From Pollutimonas sp963706785 (GTDB lineage: Bacteria; Pseudomonadota; Gammaproteobacteria; Burkholderiales; Burkholderiaceae_B): a stretch of DNA of 64,000 nt. The stretch spans positions 62,001 through 126,000 of the forward strand of contig CAVPNJ010000004.1 in assembly GCA_963706785.1 (NCBI GenBank), read 5' to 3'. Made by a program: the position numbers and the translations under genes. The notes beneath the pieces are model-generated. The model searched no databases, was not told where the DNA came from, and was given only the letters and a program-made list of their open reading frames with translations. Below are positions 38,075 to 47,785 of the stretch, in pieces (position 1 is the stretch's first letter; every line of letters begins with the position of its first letter).

Positions 38075-38761
38075 TTAGAACGGAGAAACATTCAGGAAGA
38101 AGCGCTGAAGCCAGCCCATGGTTTGCACTTCGTCCATGGTGCCTTTGCTGCGGAATTCGATGCGCGCGTCGGCGACCTGTGTCGATGAAACGGTGTTGGA
38201 TCCCGTGACCGAGCGCGGATCGACAACGCCCGAAAAACGTATATGTTCGCTGCCGCGATTGATGGCGATTTGCTTGTCGCCTGCAATTTGCAGGTTGCCA
38301 TTGGGCAACACGCCCACGACGGTTGTGGTCAGCGTGCCGGAAAACGTATTGTCGGCCCGAGTTGAGCCCTTGCCTTGCGAGGCGTTCGAGCCACTGATAT
38401 CAAAGTTCTGCTTGGCACCGAGTTCGTTGGGCAGGAAGGCAGGAGCCATCTCTACCCCATAGCCGGCGCTGCCGCTGCGGTCGGTCATGGTCTGCACGTT
38501 TTTGGCCGCGTTGGTCTTTTCCTGTATGACGACCGTCACGATGTCGCCGACATTGCGCGGCCGCCTATCTTCGAACAAAGGGTAATTGCCGTAGGCCGTC
38601 GGCTGGTAAATCGAACCATTGGCCACCGCCGAGGGCAATGGCGGCAAGGGCGGGGTTGCAGTCAAAGGCCCGGTCACGACGGGCTCGGGCGGGATGAGCG
38701 CGCAACCCGACAATATGGCCACCGTCAGGCAAAGCAATAAATGGGCAAGGCGTTTAAGCAT
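38075..38761 (-). CDS. flgH: Flagellar L-ring lipoprotein FlgH
   Basis: A 228-residue outer-membrane ring protein. Lipoprotein signal with lipobox LSGC near residue 20. Typical segments are LFEDRRPRNVGDIVTVVIQEKT and the C-terminal ARIEFRSKGTMDEVQTMGWLQRFFLNVSPF. Intact. It starts 3 bases after the flgG stop and is followed 12 bases later by flgI. Confidence 0.95.
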   Translation of the reverse strand: MLKRLAHLLLCLTVAILSGCALIPPEPVVTGPLTATPPLPPLPSAVANGSIYQPTAYGNYPLFEDRRPRNVGDIVTVVIQEKTNAAKNVQTMTDRSGSAGYGVEMAPAFLPNELGAKQNFDISGSNASQGKGSTRADNTFSGTLTTTVVGVLPNGNLQIAGDKQIAINRGSEHIRFSGVVDPRSVTGSNTVSSTQVADARIEFRSKGTMDEVQTMGWLQRFFLNVSPF

Positions 38762-38764
38762 TAT

Positions 38765-39551
38765 TTACAGTTGCGCCAGGCGTGCCAGCATCTGGTCGGA
38801 AGTCTGCACCGCTTTGCTATTCATTTCGTAAGCGCGCTGGGTGGTGATCATGTTGACCAGTTCTTCAGCGACGTTGACGTTAGACGTTTCTGTGTACTGC
38901 TGCAATACCAGGCCGGCACCGTCGAGCCCGGGCTGGGCGAAGTTGGCTGGGCCGGATGCATCGGTTTCTACGTACAGGTTTTCGCCAGCACTTTGCAGAC
39001 CGGTCGGATTGATAAAGGTGCTAAGTTGCAATTGGCCGATTTGCACATTGATGCCGGTGGCACCGGGCTGCGTCACCGACACCGTGCCATCACGGGCAAT
39101 CGTCAGCGACAAAGCATTGTCGGGAATATTGATGGGCGGCTGGATCGGGTAGCCGCCGGCTGTTACCAACTGGCCGTTCTGGTCCACCTGCATGCTGCCA
39201 TCACGGGTATAGGCGAAAGTGCCGTCGGGCATTTCCACCTGCAAAAAGCCCTTGCCCTGAATCGCGATATCCAGGCTGTTGCCTGTTTCTTTTACGTTGC
39301 CCTGGGTGTGTATGCGTTCGGTAGCCACGGTACGCACGCCGGTACCAACCTGCAAACCCGAAGGCAGCTGATTAGCTGCCCCTACCTGCGCGCCGGGCTG
39401 GCGTATCGTTTGATACATCAGATCTTCAAATACGGCACGGCTGCGCTTGAACCCGTGCAGTGTTGACGTTGGCCAGGTTATTGGAGATCACATCCATATT
39501 GGTCTGTTGGGATTCCAGACCTGTCTTGGCGATCCAAAGCGAACGAATCAT
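38765..39551 (-). CDS. flgG: Distal rod protein FlgG (one frameshift)
   Basis: 261 residues when repaired, the canonical length. The N-terminus from ATG 39551, MIRSLWIAKTGLESQQTNMD then VISNNLANVNTA, is FlgG. An extra base at about 39456 breaks the frame. GFKRSRAVFEDLMYQTIRQPGAQ continues in the next frame. The C-terminus SNVNVAEELVNMITTQRAYEMNSKAVQTSDQMLARLAQL is typical of rod/hook proteins. AAGGAAAG precedes the ATG. Confidence 0.93.
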
Positions 39552-39596
39552 TTTCTTTCCTTAACGTGCAGGCAAAGGCCGACACTGAATACAACA

Positions 39597-40345
39597 TTAA
39601 CCGTTGGACGACAGGATGGAATTGGCGCGCTCGGCGTTGGCGCTGGCATCCTGTATTACTTTCATTTGCATCTCGAAGCGGCGCGCGTTGGCGATCATGC
39701 CCACCATTGCTTCGGCCGGATTCACATTGCTTTTTTCGACGAATCCCGAAATCATTCGCACCGCGGGATCGGCCTGCAATGCCTGACCGTCGGCCGTCCG
39801 AAACAAACCATCGTCGCCGCGCAGCAAGGATCCGGCAGGCGGGTTGACCAGTTTCAGTTGCCCCAGCATTTGTGATATCGTTGGGGTTGATCGCCCGCGC
39901 CCAACGCAGATATCTGCCCGTCGTTGGAAAACGTTACCGTGCCACGATCGGGAATTTCGACCGGCGCACCGTCGGCCGACAGAATAGGCAGACCTTGCTG
40001 TGTCACGAGCAAGTTGTCCTGGTTCACGGCGAGCTCACCGGCACGTGTATAGGCTTCGCCCTGCGGGGTTTGCACGCTGAACCAGCCCTCGCCCGTTACG
40101 GCAACGTCAAGCGCATGGCCGGTTTCGGCCATGACGCCCTGCTCGAAGTTGCTGGAGGGCGTTGCCGTCACGGTCGACACGCGGGTGGGCAAGCCAGGCT
40201 GGCCCACCACCGGCACCGAGCGGTAAATCGCGATCTGTTCGCGAAAGCCGGTCGTGCTGACGTTGGCCATGTTGTTGCTGATGACAGCCTGCTGCTCCAG
40301 CACGCGCGCCGCGCCGCCCGCGGCCGTATAGATAATGCGATCCAT
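39597..40345 (-). CDS. flgF: Proximal rod protein FlgF (frame disrupted)
   Basis: 248 residues when repaired. The N-terminus MDRIIYTAAGGAARVLEQQAV and ISNNMANVSTTGFREQI is FlgF. Near 39870 two extra bases (a C in CCCC and an A in AAA) would restore GDQPNDITMLGQLKLVNPP. The end reads NPAEAMVGMIANARRFEMQMKVIQDAS, the usual FlgF C-terminus. Located between flgE and flgG as in the standard flg operon. Confidence 0.92.
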
Positions 40346-40357
40346 TTATATGCCGGC

Positions 40358-41812
40358 TTAGCGCATGTTGATCAGCGTCTGCATGACCTGATCCTGAGTT
40401 TTGATGGTTTGCGCATTGGCCTGATAGGTGCGCTGGGCGATGATCATGTTGACCAGTTCCTGGCTCATGTCCACGTTGGACTCTTCCACCGACTGGCCCG
40501 TGATCGTGGCCAAGCTGTTGGTGCCCGGGCGGCCCACAATGGGCTGGCCAGACGCTGACGTTTCTGCCCAGGCGTTGCCGCCGACTGGCTGCAGGCCTTG
40601 CAGGTTCTTGAAGTCCGCCAGGGCCAGATAACCGACATGTTGCGTTTCACCGTTCGTGTAGCTGGCCACGATGCGACCGTCGGCTGCGATCGACATGCTG
40701 GCGTATTCGCCGGTGGCGTAGCCGTTCTGGTTGAAGTTGGGCAGAAAACGGGCCGCCGAACTGGGTGGACCCGGTGTAGTTGACGGCTAATGATTCAAGG
40801 CTGCGGCTGGCGAGTCCGGCGCCGCCCGGATTGGAATCACGTTAAGATCGACGCGGTCGGACCCTGTAGATCGGCCTGCATCGTCGAAGCTTAGATCGCG
40901 GTCGACGTATCGCCAGCGGAGGCAATGGCTTGCCGCCATTAAGCCGGTAATAGACATCCCAGTCGCTTGACCACCGATTTGCCGGCTCGCTTGACAAAGT
41001 ACTGTGTCAGTTGATGCGAGTTGCCCAGGGAGTCGTAGACGGTGATGGGCAACGAGTGGTGAATAGCTGTCTGGCGTTATCAGGATCGAAAGGCTTTGCG
41101 GGGAGCGCGCGACATACGCGACGTTGTCGGCCACTTGTGGGGAATGTTGACCGGAGTACTGCCGCGGTCGTAATCAGAGGTCAACTCGGTCGGGCCGTCA
41201 ATGCAGATGCGGGCGGAGTCGCCGCCAGTACACCATGCAACAACCCACGCTTCATTAGCCGTGTACTCGTGGGTGACAGCGGTCCATTAGACGGTGAGAG
41301 ACGACAAGCTTCGCCCGTTACCTCGCGCACCTGCCTACCGAGACAACGGGCATTGGCATTCAGATTTGTCTGGTCGTATGTTGCTCGTTGCCGCAGGCGC
41401 AATATTTCCTACCGGCACCTTGATCGGCGACAGATTGGTTCCCGTACCCAGATAGCCCGTCAGGCGCTGACCCTGCGCATTGACGATGTTGTTGTCCTTG
41501 TCGGCAAAGAACTGACCGTTACGCGTATAAAGCACGTTGCCACTTGTATCGATCACCCGGAACATACCCTTCGGCGCCATCAATCGCCATATCGAACTGG
41601 TTGCCGGTGCTCGACACGGTCCCGATCGTGAATCGCTGATTGATGCTGGCCACGCTGGTACCCAGACCCACACGGGAATTGGCGTAGACGTCGGCGAAAG
41701 TGGCGGTGCCGGCTTTAAAGCCGACCGTACCGGAGTTGGCAATGTTGTTGCCGATGACATCCAGATTCTGCGCTGCAGCGTTCAAGCCGCTTAAACCTTG
41801 TCCGAAACCCAT
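40358..41812 (-). CDS. flgE: Flagellar hook protein FlgE, heavily frameshifted
   Basis: The N-terminus MGFGQGLSGLNAAAQNLDVI followed by GNNIANSGTVGFKAGTATFADVY is FlgE. An extra base near 41578 splits it from KGMFRVIDTSGNVLYTRNGQFF. Between about 41380 and 40700 at least five more frame changes occur. Conserved pieces such as VYDSLGNSHQLTQYFVK and DWDVYYRLNGG are visible in different frames. The C-terminus (40696-40358) is intact: GQSVEESNVDMSQELVNMIIAQRTYQANAQTIKTQDQVMQTLINMR. The total span, about 485 codons, fits a hook protein with a medium-size variable domain. Confidence 0.88.
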
Positions 41813-41884
41813 GATTAACCTCGTTTTCTTTAACTGTGTGTTAGTAATGCGGTGCGTTATTGGCTACCGCGCAAGCTGCCGCAA

Positions 41885-42563
41885 CTACATAATTTTTCGA
41901 AGATTCAGCAAGGAATGCTTGCCCGCCAGGCCCAGATCAAGCGCCAAGCCGTTGGACGTGTACGCTACGCTGTTGACCCTGCCGTAAGTCAAGCGCATCG
42001 GCCGATACCGCTGCGCCATTGGCGTCGGTAGCCACGACCGACACGGTGTAGGCGCCGTCGGTGACGGCCGCGCCCATATCGTTTTTGCCATCCCATTCGA
42101 CCGAGATGACGCCAACTTCCTGAGCGCCCAAATCGATCTTGCGCACGACCTTGCCGGAGGAATCGAGCACATTGACCGTGACGTTGGCCGCGCCCGAGAT
42201 GACGTCCACACCAAACGGTGTGCTTTTTGTGATGCCGTCAGGCGATGTACCCACGGAAATCTTGGTGCCCGGAACCAGAACGTCTTTGCCGATCAGGCTG
42301 GCGGCCTGCATGGACTGCGAAACGTCCATCTGCCCGGACAAGGCCAGCAAGGTATTGTTCAGCTGCGTAATGCCGTTGACGGTGGAAAGCTGCGCCATTT
42401 GCGACGTAACCTGGGCGTTGTCCATAGGGTTCAGGGGATCCTGATTCTGCAACTGGGTGACCAGCAAGGTCAGGAACCGGTCCTGGGTTTCATCCATCAG
42501 CTTGGTGGTCGCAGCACCGGCGTTTGCAAGGGCTGTTGATGTCGCACTGTTAACTGTTGTCAC
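41885..42563 (-). CDS. flgD: Hook assembly scaffold FlgD (one frameshift)
   Basis: About 225 residues when repaired. The N-terminal FlgD signature FLTLLVTQLQNQDPLNPMDNAQVTSQMAQLSTV is present, followed by a FlgD_ig-type domain (DLGAQEVGVISVEWDGKNDMG). One extra base at about 41990 breaks the frame. The C-terminus LTYGRVNSVAYTSNGLALDLGLAG is in the next frame and is typical. It caps the growing hook and is removed at completion. Confidence 0.92.
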
Positions 42564-42605
42564 GTTGGAGCTCCGTAAAGGATGTCAAAAGCAAGGCTTG
42601 CGGCC

Positions 42606-43023
42606 TTACTGACCTATGGACAAGGTGCGCATCATCAGGCTTTTCGCCGTATTGATGACTTCCACATTGGCTTGATAAGAACGCGAGGCAGAGATCATGT
42701 TGACCGTTTCCGCCACCACATCCACATTAGGCATCGCCACATAACCATCGGCATTGGCGAGCGGATTCTTAGGGTCGTACTGCAAGCGCGGCGGCGCGGC
42801 GCTTTCCACTACCGAGGCCACTTTGACGCCGCCCACCGACTGCGAATAGGCCTGGCCGGCAACGGGATTCATCTGAAAAATCACCTGGCGCGCCTTGTAA
42901 GGCTTGACCGTCGGGCCCGGCCACGCTATCGGCGTTGGCCATATTGCTGGCCGTCACGTTCATGCGCTGCGATTGCGCGGTGAGGGCTGAGCCTGCGATT
43001 TCGAAGATACTCATCGTGGACAT
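42606..43023 (-). CDS. flgC: Proximal rod protein FlgC (one frameshift)
   Basis: 138 residues when repaired, normal for FlgC. The N-terminus MSIFEIAGSALTAQSQRMNV and TASNMANADSVAGPDG is conserved. One extra base at about 42904 interrupts PYKARQVIFQM. The C-terminal part NADGYVAMPNVDVVAETVNMISASRSYQANVEV is typical. AGGAAAA precedes ATG 43023; the in-frame ATG three codons later is an alternative. Confidence 0.93.
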
Positions 43024-43054
43024 GGATTTTCCTGTTAATTCGGTTCAGCAGCGA

Positions 43055-43462
43055 TTACTGCTGCAATGCAGCCATCAAGGATTTGATCCGTGACGATATG
43101 ACGGTCAAATCGGTTTGGTAGCGCAAGGTGTTGTCGGCAAACTGCACGCGCTCGACGTCCATGTCGACGGTATTGCCGTCAAGACTCGGCTGCAGAGGCT
43201 GGCGATACAACAATTGAGCCGGATCAGGCGTAACCGCTTTGGCAGGAATATGGCGTGCCGATGTCAGCGCAAGGTGGGTATCGGGCAAGCGCATACCTTC
43301 GCCCATGGCATCTTTCAGTGCTGAGCTAAAATCAAAGTCGCGCGACTTGTAGTTGGGCGTATCGGCATTGGCGATATTGGCTGCCAATACTTCTTGCCGC
43401 TGCTGGCGCAGGTTAATGGCCTTTTGATAAAAGCCCAGGTCTTCGCCGATCCGATCTATCAT
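43055..43462 (-). CDS. flgB: Proximal rod protein FlgB
   Basis: A 135-residue rod protein. FYQKAINLRQQRQEVLAANIANADTPNYKSRDFDF is the family signature, and the C-terminus DNTLRYQTDLTVISSRIKSLMAALQQ fits. I used the ATG at 43462 (MIDRIGEDLGF). The longer frame to 43552 adds unrelated residues without a ribosome site. First gene of the flgBCDEFGHIJ operon, divergent from flgA across 187 bases. Confidence 0.94.
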   Translation of the reverse strand: MIDRIGEDLGFYQKAINLRQQRQEVLAANIANADTPNYKSRDFDFSSALKDAMGEGMRLPDTHLALTSARHIPAKAVTPDPAQLLYRQPLQPSLDGNTVDMDVERVQFADNTLRYQTDLTVISSRIKSLMAALQQ

Positions 43463-43649
43463 TTGCCACTCACCAGGTAATAACGATGCCTGCAATATTT
43501 GTCCGCAGGCACGGGACCAATATGACGACCTTTGCCGCTCATATAACAGCATAGTAATGTGGGGGCCGGCTCGCTAAAGTATGAAATAAGCCAGCATTTG
43601 TCAGCCAATTCCTGGCATGCGACCCCCACCCCTTCTATAAAATGTCGGC

Positions 43650-44361
43650 ATGCTGAAGTTTCCCGCCCTGCTTTCCTTACTTGCCCCATCATTGTTGTGT
43701 AGCGCCGCCGCTTTCGCGCAGGCGGGCGGTGCTTTGCCGGGGCAAGATCCGGCCGTCGTGGCGGCTGAAGTTGAAAGCTTTCTGCAGACGCAGGCGGGCA
43801 GCTACGCCGGCACCCCAAGCATTTCCGTCGAATCGCCGCGCATCAGTCAGCAGGCGGCGTGCGACCAGGTGCAGCCGTTTCTGCCCAACGGCCAGCGCTT
43901 GCGTTCGCGCATGACGGTCGGCGTGCGTTGCATGGCACCTGAAGCCTGGACCAGCTATGTGCAGGCCAACATCAGCATTCAAGGCTATTACTACGTCGCC
44001 AACCGCACGATTCAGGCTGGAGAGACGCTTACGCTAAGTGACTTGACCGGCCGTGACGGCGACCTGCTGCGACTACCCACCGGAGTGGTGGTTGATCCCA
44101 GCCACGCCATTGGCCATATCGCCGCGCAACGCATCCAGGCGGGCGGCACGATCAAAGCCAGCGCCCTGCGCGACCCTGATTCCATAAAGCGGGGCCAGGC
44201 GGTACGCACTGAAGCCCGCGGCGTCGGCTTCGTTGCCACTGGGGAAGGCACGGCTCTGCAAAGCGGCGCACCAGGGCACCCAAATACAGGTGAAGTCTAG
44301 CTCGGGGCAGATAGTCAGCGGCACGGTAATCAACTCGAATACGGTCCTGGTCATCATGTAA
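43650..44361 (+). CDS. flgA: P-ring assembly chaperone FlgA (one frameshift)
   Basis: A periplasmic protein, about 236 residues when repaired. A signal peptide (LLSLLAPSLLCSAAAFAQA) is followed by a SAF-type C-terminal domain: NRTIQAGETLTLSDLTGRDGDL and IGHIAAQRIQAGGTIKASALRD. One extra G in the GGG at 44274-44276 breaks the frame. In the corrected frame the end reads PGTQIQVKSSSGQIVSGTVINSNTVLVIM with the stop at 44359, a textbook FlgA C-terminus. Divergent from flgB. Confidence 0.92.
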
Positions 44362-44407
44362 CAATGAACCGGCGGACGTAAAATTCCGTAAGACCAAGCA
44401 GTCAGGC

Positions 44408-44434
44408 TAAAGTTTTCCGTAGCGTGGCCGTAAA
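44408..44434 (+). promoter_or_regulatory. Sigma28 (FliA) promoter of flgM
   Basis: TAAAGTTT, 11 bases, GCCGTAAA, almost perfect sigma28 consensus, 52 bases before the flgM start. It would let FliA drive its own anti-sigma factor. Confidence 0.85.
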
Positions 44435-44485
44435 AAGAGACACGAAGGCAGTACACTAATTGCCTGGCTTTCCCCGGAGACCCCC

Positions 44486-44779
44486 TTGAAGATCACCTCA
44501 CCCTCTATTAATAGTCCTGCTCGCAGCATTCCCGGCTCGCGGACTGATGGCGTGGCCAGCTCAAGCGTGTCGTCGTCTTCGGCTTCCGCCGCCAGCAAAG
44601 GCGGCGTCGAACTTAGCTCGACCGCACGTCATTTAGCTAACCTCCAAAACAGCGATAACGACATCAATATGGCCCGCGTGAATGAAATTCGCGATGCCTT
44701 GGCTTCTGGCCAATTGAAAATCGACGCCAGCCGGATCGCCGACGGCCTGATCGCCAGCGTACGGGACCTATTGAAGTAA
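44486..44779 (+). CDS. flgM: Anti-sigma28 factor FlgM
   Basis: A 97-residue protein, disordered and Ser-rich at the N-terminus. The C-terminal half has the FliA-binding helices: VELSSTARHLANLQ, then ARVNEIRDALASGQLKIDASRIADGLIAS. It holds FliA inactive until exported through the finished hook. The start is TTG at 44486, with GGAGA 5-6 bases upstream. flgN follows 5 bases after the stop. Confidence 0.92.
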   Translation: MKITSPSINSPARSIPGSRTDGVASSSVSSSSASAASKGGVELSSTARHLANLQNSDNDINMARVNEIRDALASGQLKIDASRIADGLIASVRDLLK

Positions 44780-44784
44780 TCGTC

Positions 44785-45261
44785 ATGGACAAGGTCGTTT
44801 CGCAATTACAACAGTGTCTTGAACAAGAAGTCGATTTGGTCGGTGCTTTTATTGAAGTATTGGAAGCCGAAGCTCAAGTCTTGACCGAAGTCGGCGACAT
44901 CGATGCCTTAAGCGAAACCACTGAAAAAAAGAATCAGTACGCTGATCAGTTGATGATGGTTGGCGACGAGCGTCAGCTCTTGCTTAGCCAACTGGGTTTT
45001 AGCGAAGACAAAGCCGGCCTTGAAGCCGCTGCGCACGCACACCCTGCCCTAAGCGCGTCTTGCCAGGCCTTGCTTGAAAAGGCACAAGCGGCCAGCGACT
45101 TGAATGCCTCGAACGGTAAAATCATCGATACATTTTTGGGCCACAATCAGCAGGCGCTCGACACTCTGCGCAACCTTACGGGCGCCGGAAATCTATACGA
45201 TGCCAGCGGCCGCGCCAATCGCGGCGGCAAGGGCGCAACCAAAACCTTCAAGGCAGGTTGA
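44785..45261 (+). CDS. flgN: Export chaperone FlgN
   Basis: A 158-residue helical protein that escorts FlgK and FlgL to the export gate. The pattern fits FlgN: QLQQCLEQEVDLVGAFIEVLEAEAQVL near the N-terminus and NGKIIDTFLGHNQQALDTLRNL in the second half, followed by a Gly-rich tail. Follows flgM closely, the usual arrangement. Convergent with flhF; the 136-base gap after it shows no clear terminator. Confidence 0.88.
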   Translation: MDKVVSQLQQCLEQEVDLVGAFIEVLEAEAQVLTEVGDIDALSETTEKKNQYADQLMMVGDERQLLLSQLGFSEDKAGLEAAAHAHPALSASCQALLEKAQAASDLNASNGKIIDTFLGHNQQALDTLRNLTGAGNLYDASGRANRGGKGATKTFKAG

Positions 45262-45397
45262 TTCCATCCTTGCGATGAAACCGGCACTTTGCAGAATTCG
45301 CTGGCCTTGCGCCCGTAATTGCTGCGCTTCGCCTTCCCCTTCGCCTTTCGTTTAGCGCTGATCCAGAAACGGATCAAACTGCGCGGCTTCAAAAGGA

Positions 45398-47785
45398 TTA
45401 GGCCGCAACCATCTCTTTTAACGCAAATAGTTTCAGTAAAGCGGGCACCGCCGTTGTCGATGGCAAACCGGGCTTGCCGGTAAGACTGGCACCCACCCGA
45501 CGCGCTAATACCGCCTTGGGGTCCTGCCTGTATTGCCATGCGGCACAACCAAGCTGCACCGCGTTCAGCGCTTTCCTCTGCACGGATTCGGCATCGTCAC
45601 GCTGAGCCAATAATTGCCAGGCGCGGCCCACGTAGCGCAACGCCTGTTTGGCTTCCGACCGAGCCACGAGCCAGGCACCCAAAAGGTCAGGCGTCGTATC
45701 AGCGACGGACATATTGCTTAAACCATGCAAGGTCTTCACGATTGTTCCGTCGGCACGGCTGACGACACGCACCGAAACCAACTGCAGCTTCAGTGGGTCG
45801 TGCTGGCGCGCGACGACCTCCACCATTTCGCTTCCGACCCACAAGACTACGTCAGCCGCGGAAACGCCGGCAATATCCAGCAGCGCTGCCGAATAAGCGG
45901 GATGCTCAACTGGGCGATGATTTAGCGTCTTGGCCAATGCGCTAACGGTTGTGCCGCATGAGTCGAATTCGATCCGCGTGCTGGCAGTGCATTGTGCAAG
46001 CCACTGGACGTCAAGCGCCGATATTTTGCGCCACAAGGCCTGCGTGCCGCCTTCGAACAAATGCACCAAGGGCAATGCAGCCGGGTGCTGACTAAGCCAC
46101 TGAATCTGATGATGCAGGGCGTCGCCGGCCGCAGGGGCTTTCTGGGCGCTGGCACCGCAAGTCGATTGCCAGCCATCCGCAAAACTGACTTGTTGCATGG
46201 AGCTCGTCAGCGGTTCGCCCTTTTCAGTCAATAGCAAACTGGCCCTTAAGTGGCCACTACTGCCAGCAGATGACTTGACCACCAACTGTTCGTGCATCGC
46301 GAGAATATGTTGATGACCGTGATCGGATATTTCGCTTTGCACCACGCGCAGCATATGCTCAACATAGCTGGCCACCGAAGTGCTGTCGCCTTTGGTCGCC
46401 GTGTGACTGCGCCATAAATCATAGGCCTCCGACGTCGCAACTTCAGCGTCGATATAAGCGCAGGCCGCCTCTAGATCTTCCATGGATAAGCGCGCGCCGG
46501 TTTCGGCGGCCATCGACAACAGACCTGGCAGCAAACGCTTGCGACGGCTTTCGGCGGCCATCGCTTTGCTGTCGTCTTCTGGCGGCCTGGACATCGACAT
46601 CAGCGCAGCAAAATCGGCCTCAGTCGGCGCGTATAAGGCGCGTGTTAACTGGTTGTTGACCAGGGTTTGATCGACGAGTTCCGACGCAGATAAAAACGCC
46701 AGGTTCTCGGGCACTTTTTGTCCGTTCGACACGTAGTGGATGGGCAATTGAAAACGGATCGCCGTGTCCAGCGCCGCACCCAGGCGGCTTGCCTCATCGA
46801 CTTTCGTGATAATGCAGCCCTTCAGGGGCGAGCCGCCATCATTGCTGTAGGTGCGGGCGACCTCATCAAGCGTATCGCCGTGGCTCGATGCATTAAGGAC
46901 CAGCAGCCGGCTAACCGCGCGACCCGATCCGGCCAGCATGGCTGCCTGCTCGGGAATATACCGGTCGCGCTGGCTGATGCCGACGTTATCGATAAGTATC
47001 GTTTGATCGGGACGAATGCCTTGCATGACTCTGCGCAATTCGGCCGCATCCTGCACGACATGGACCGGAACCCGCATAATCTGGCCGTAGATTTTCAGTT
47101 GCTCGTGCGCACCAATACGATAGGTGTCTGTAGTCAGCAGCACCAGGCCATCGGGACCCGCACGTTTAACGCAACGGGCCGCCAGCTTGGCAATCGTGGT
47201 GGTTTTACCGACTCCGGTGGGCCCGACCAGCGCCAACGCCAAGCCCGGCGTCCATAGATCATTTTCGCTTTTCAGGACAGGCAAGTGCGTGGCCAGTTCG
47301 TTGCGGGCCCACTGGAATGCGGCTTTGGGCGAAAGCTGCTCGGGCAGCCGCTTCAGCATGGCGCGTAACAGCGCCGTACTGAAGCCGAAGCCAAGCAAGG
47401 TCTGGAAAAGCGACACCGTCTGCGGCGCACGCCGCAATTGATTGCCCCACAGCAGTTCATCAATACGATTTTCCAGGGCGCCGCGCATCTCGCCGATGGC
47501 GTCCATGACGTCGGTGCCGCCTTCGAGCGCGGGTAGGTGTGACGGGGCTTGAGCCGGCCTGTGCGGCATTGGCGTTTGAGGCATTTGCCCTGAGATGGGG
47601 CCCGCGGCCTGAACGGGGCCTGCCCTGTCGTTTGCGCTTTGTATGGAGCTTGAATCCGTGGCAAGGATTTCAACGCCGCCATTGATTCTCTTGTTCGAAA
47701 CGATCAGCGCATCGGGCCCTAGCGCCAGGCGCACCTGCCTGAGGGCTTCCCGATTTGTGCTACCAACAAAACGACTTATATTCAC
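45398..47785 (-). CDS. flhF: Flagellar GTPase FlhF with long C-terminal extension
   Basis: A 795-residue SRP-type GTPase. The N-terminal B region reads MNISRFVGSTNREALRQVRL and ALGPDALIVSNKRINGG. A Pro/Gln-rich linker (about 60-90) precedes the NG domain: P-loop GPTGVGKTT at about residue 187, TTDTYRIGAHEQLKIYG, and LIDNVGISQRD where most FlhF have DT in place of DN. The NG domain ends near 380. The remaining 410 residues form an extra region with no motif I recognise, so the protein is much longer than the 370-500 common for FlhF. Last gene of the flhBAF group; flhA overlaps it by 4 bases. No flhG follows. Confidence 0.9.
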   Translation of the reverse strand: MNISRFVGSTNREALRQVRLALGPDALIVSNKRINGGVEILATDSSSIQSANDRAGPVQAAGPISGQMPQTPMPHRPAQAPSHLPALEGGTDVMDAIGEMRGALENRIDELLWGNQLRRAPQTVSLFQTLLGFGFSTALLRAMLKRLPEQLSPKAAFQWARNELATHLPVLKSENDLWTPGLALALVGPTGVGKTTTIAKLAARCVKRAGPDGLVLLTTDTYRIGAHEQLKIYGQIMRVPVHVVQDAAELRRVMQGIRPDQTILIDNVGISQRDRYIPEQAAMLAGSGRAVSRLLVLNASSHGDTLDEVARTYSNDGGSPLKGCIITKVDEASRLGAALDTAIRFQLPIHYVSNGQKVPENLAFLSASELVDQTLVNNQLTRALYAPTEADFAALMSMSRPPEDDSKAMAAESRRKRLLPGLLSMAAETGARLSMEDLEAACAYIDAEVATSEAYDLWRSHTATKGDSTSVASYVEHMLRVVQSEISDHGHQHILAMHEQLVVKSSAGSSGHLRASLLLTEKGEPLTSSMQQVSFADGWQSTCGASAQKAPAAGDALHHQIQWLSQHPAALPLVHLFEGGTQALWRKISALDVQWLAQCTASTRIEFDSCGTTVSALAKTLNHRPVEHPAYSAALLDIAGVSAADVVLWVGSEMVEVVARQHDPLKLQLVSVRVVSRADGTIVKTLHGLSNMSVADTTPDLLGAWLVARSEAKQALRYVGRAWQLLAQRDDAESVQRKALNAVQLGCAAWQYRQDPKAVLARRVGASLTGKPGLPSTTAVPALLKLFALKEMVAA

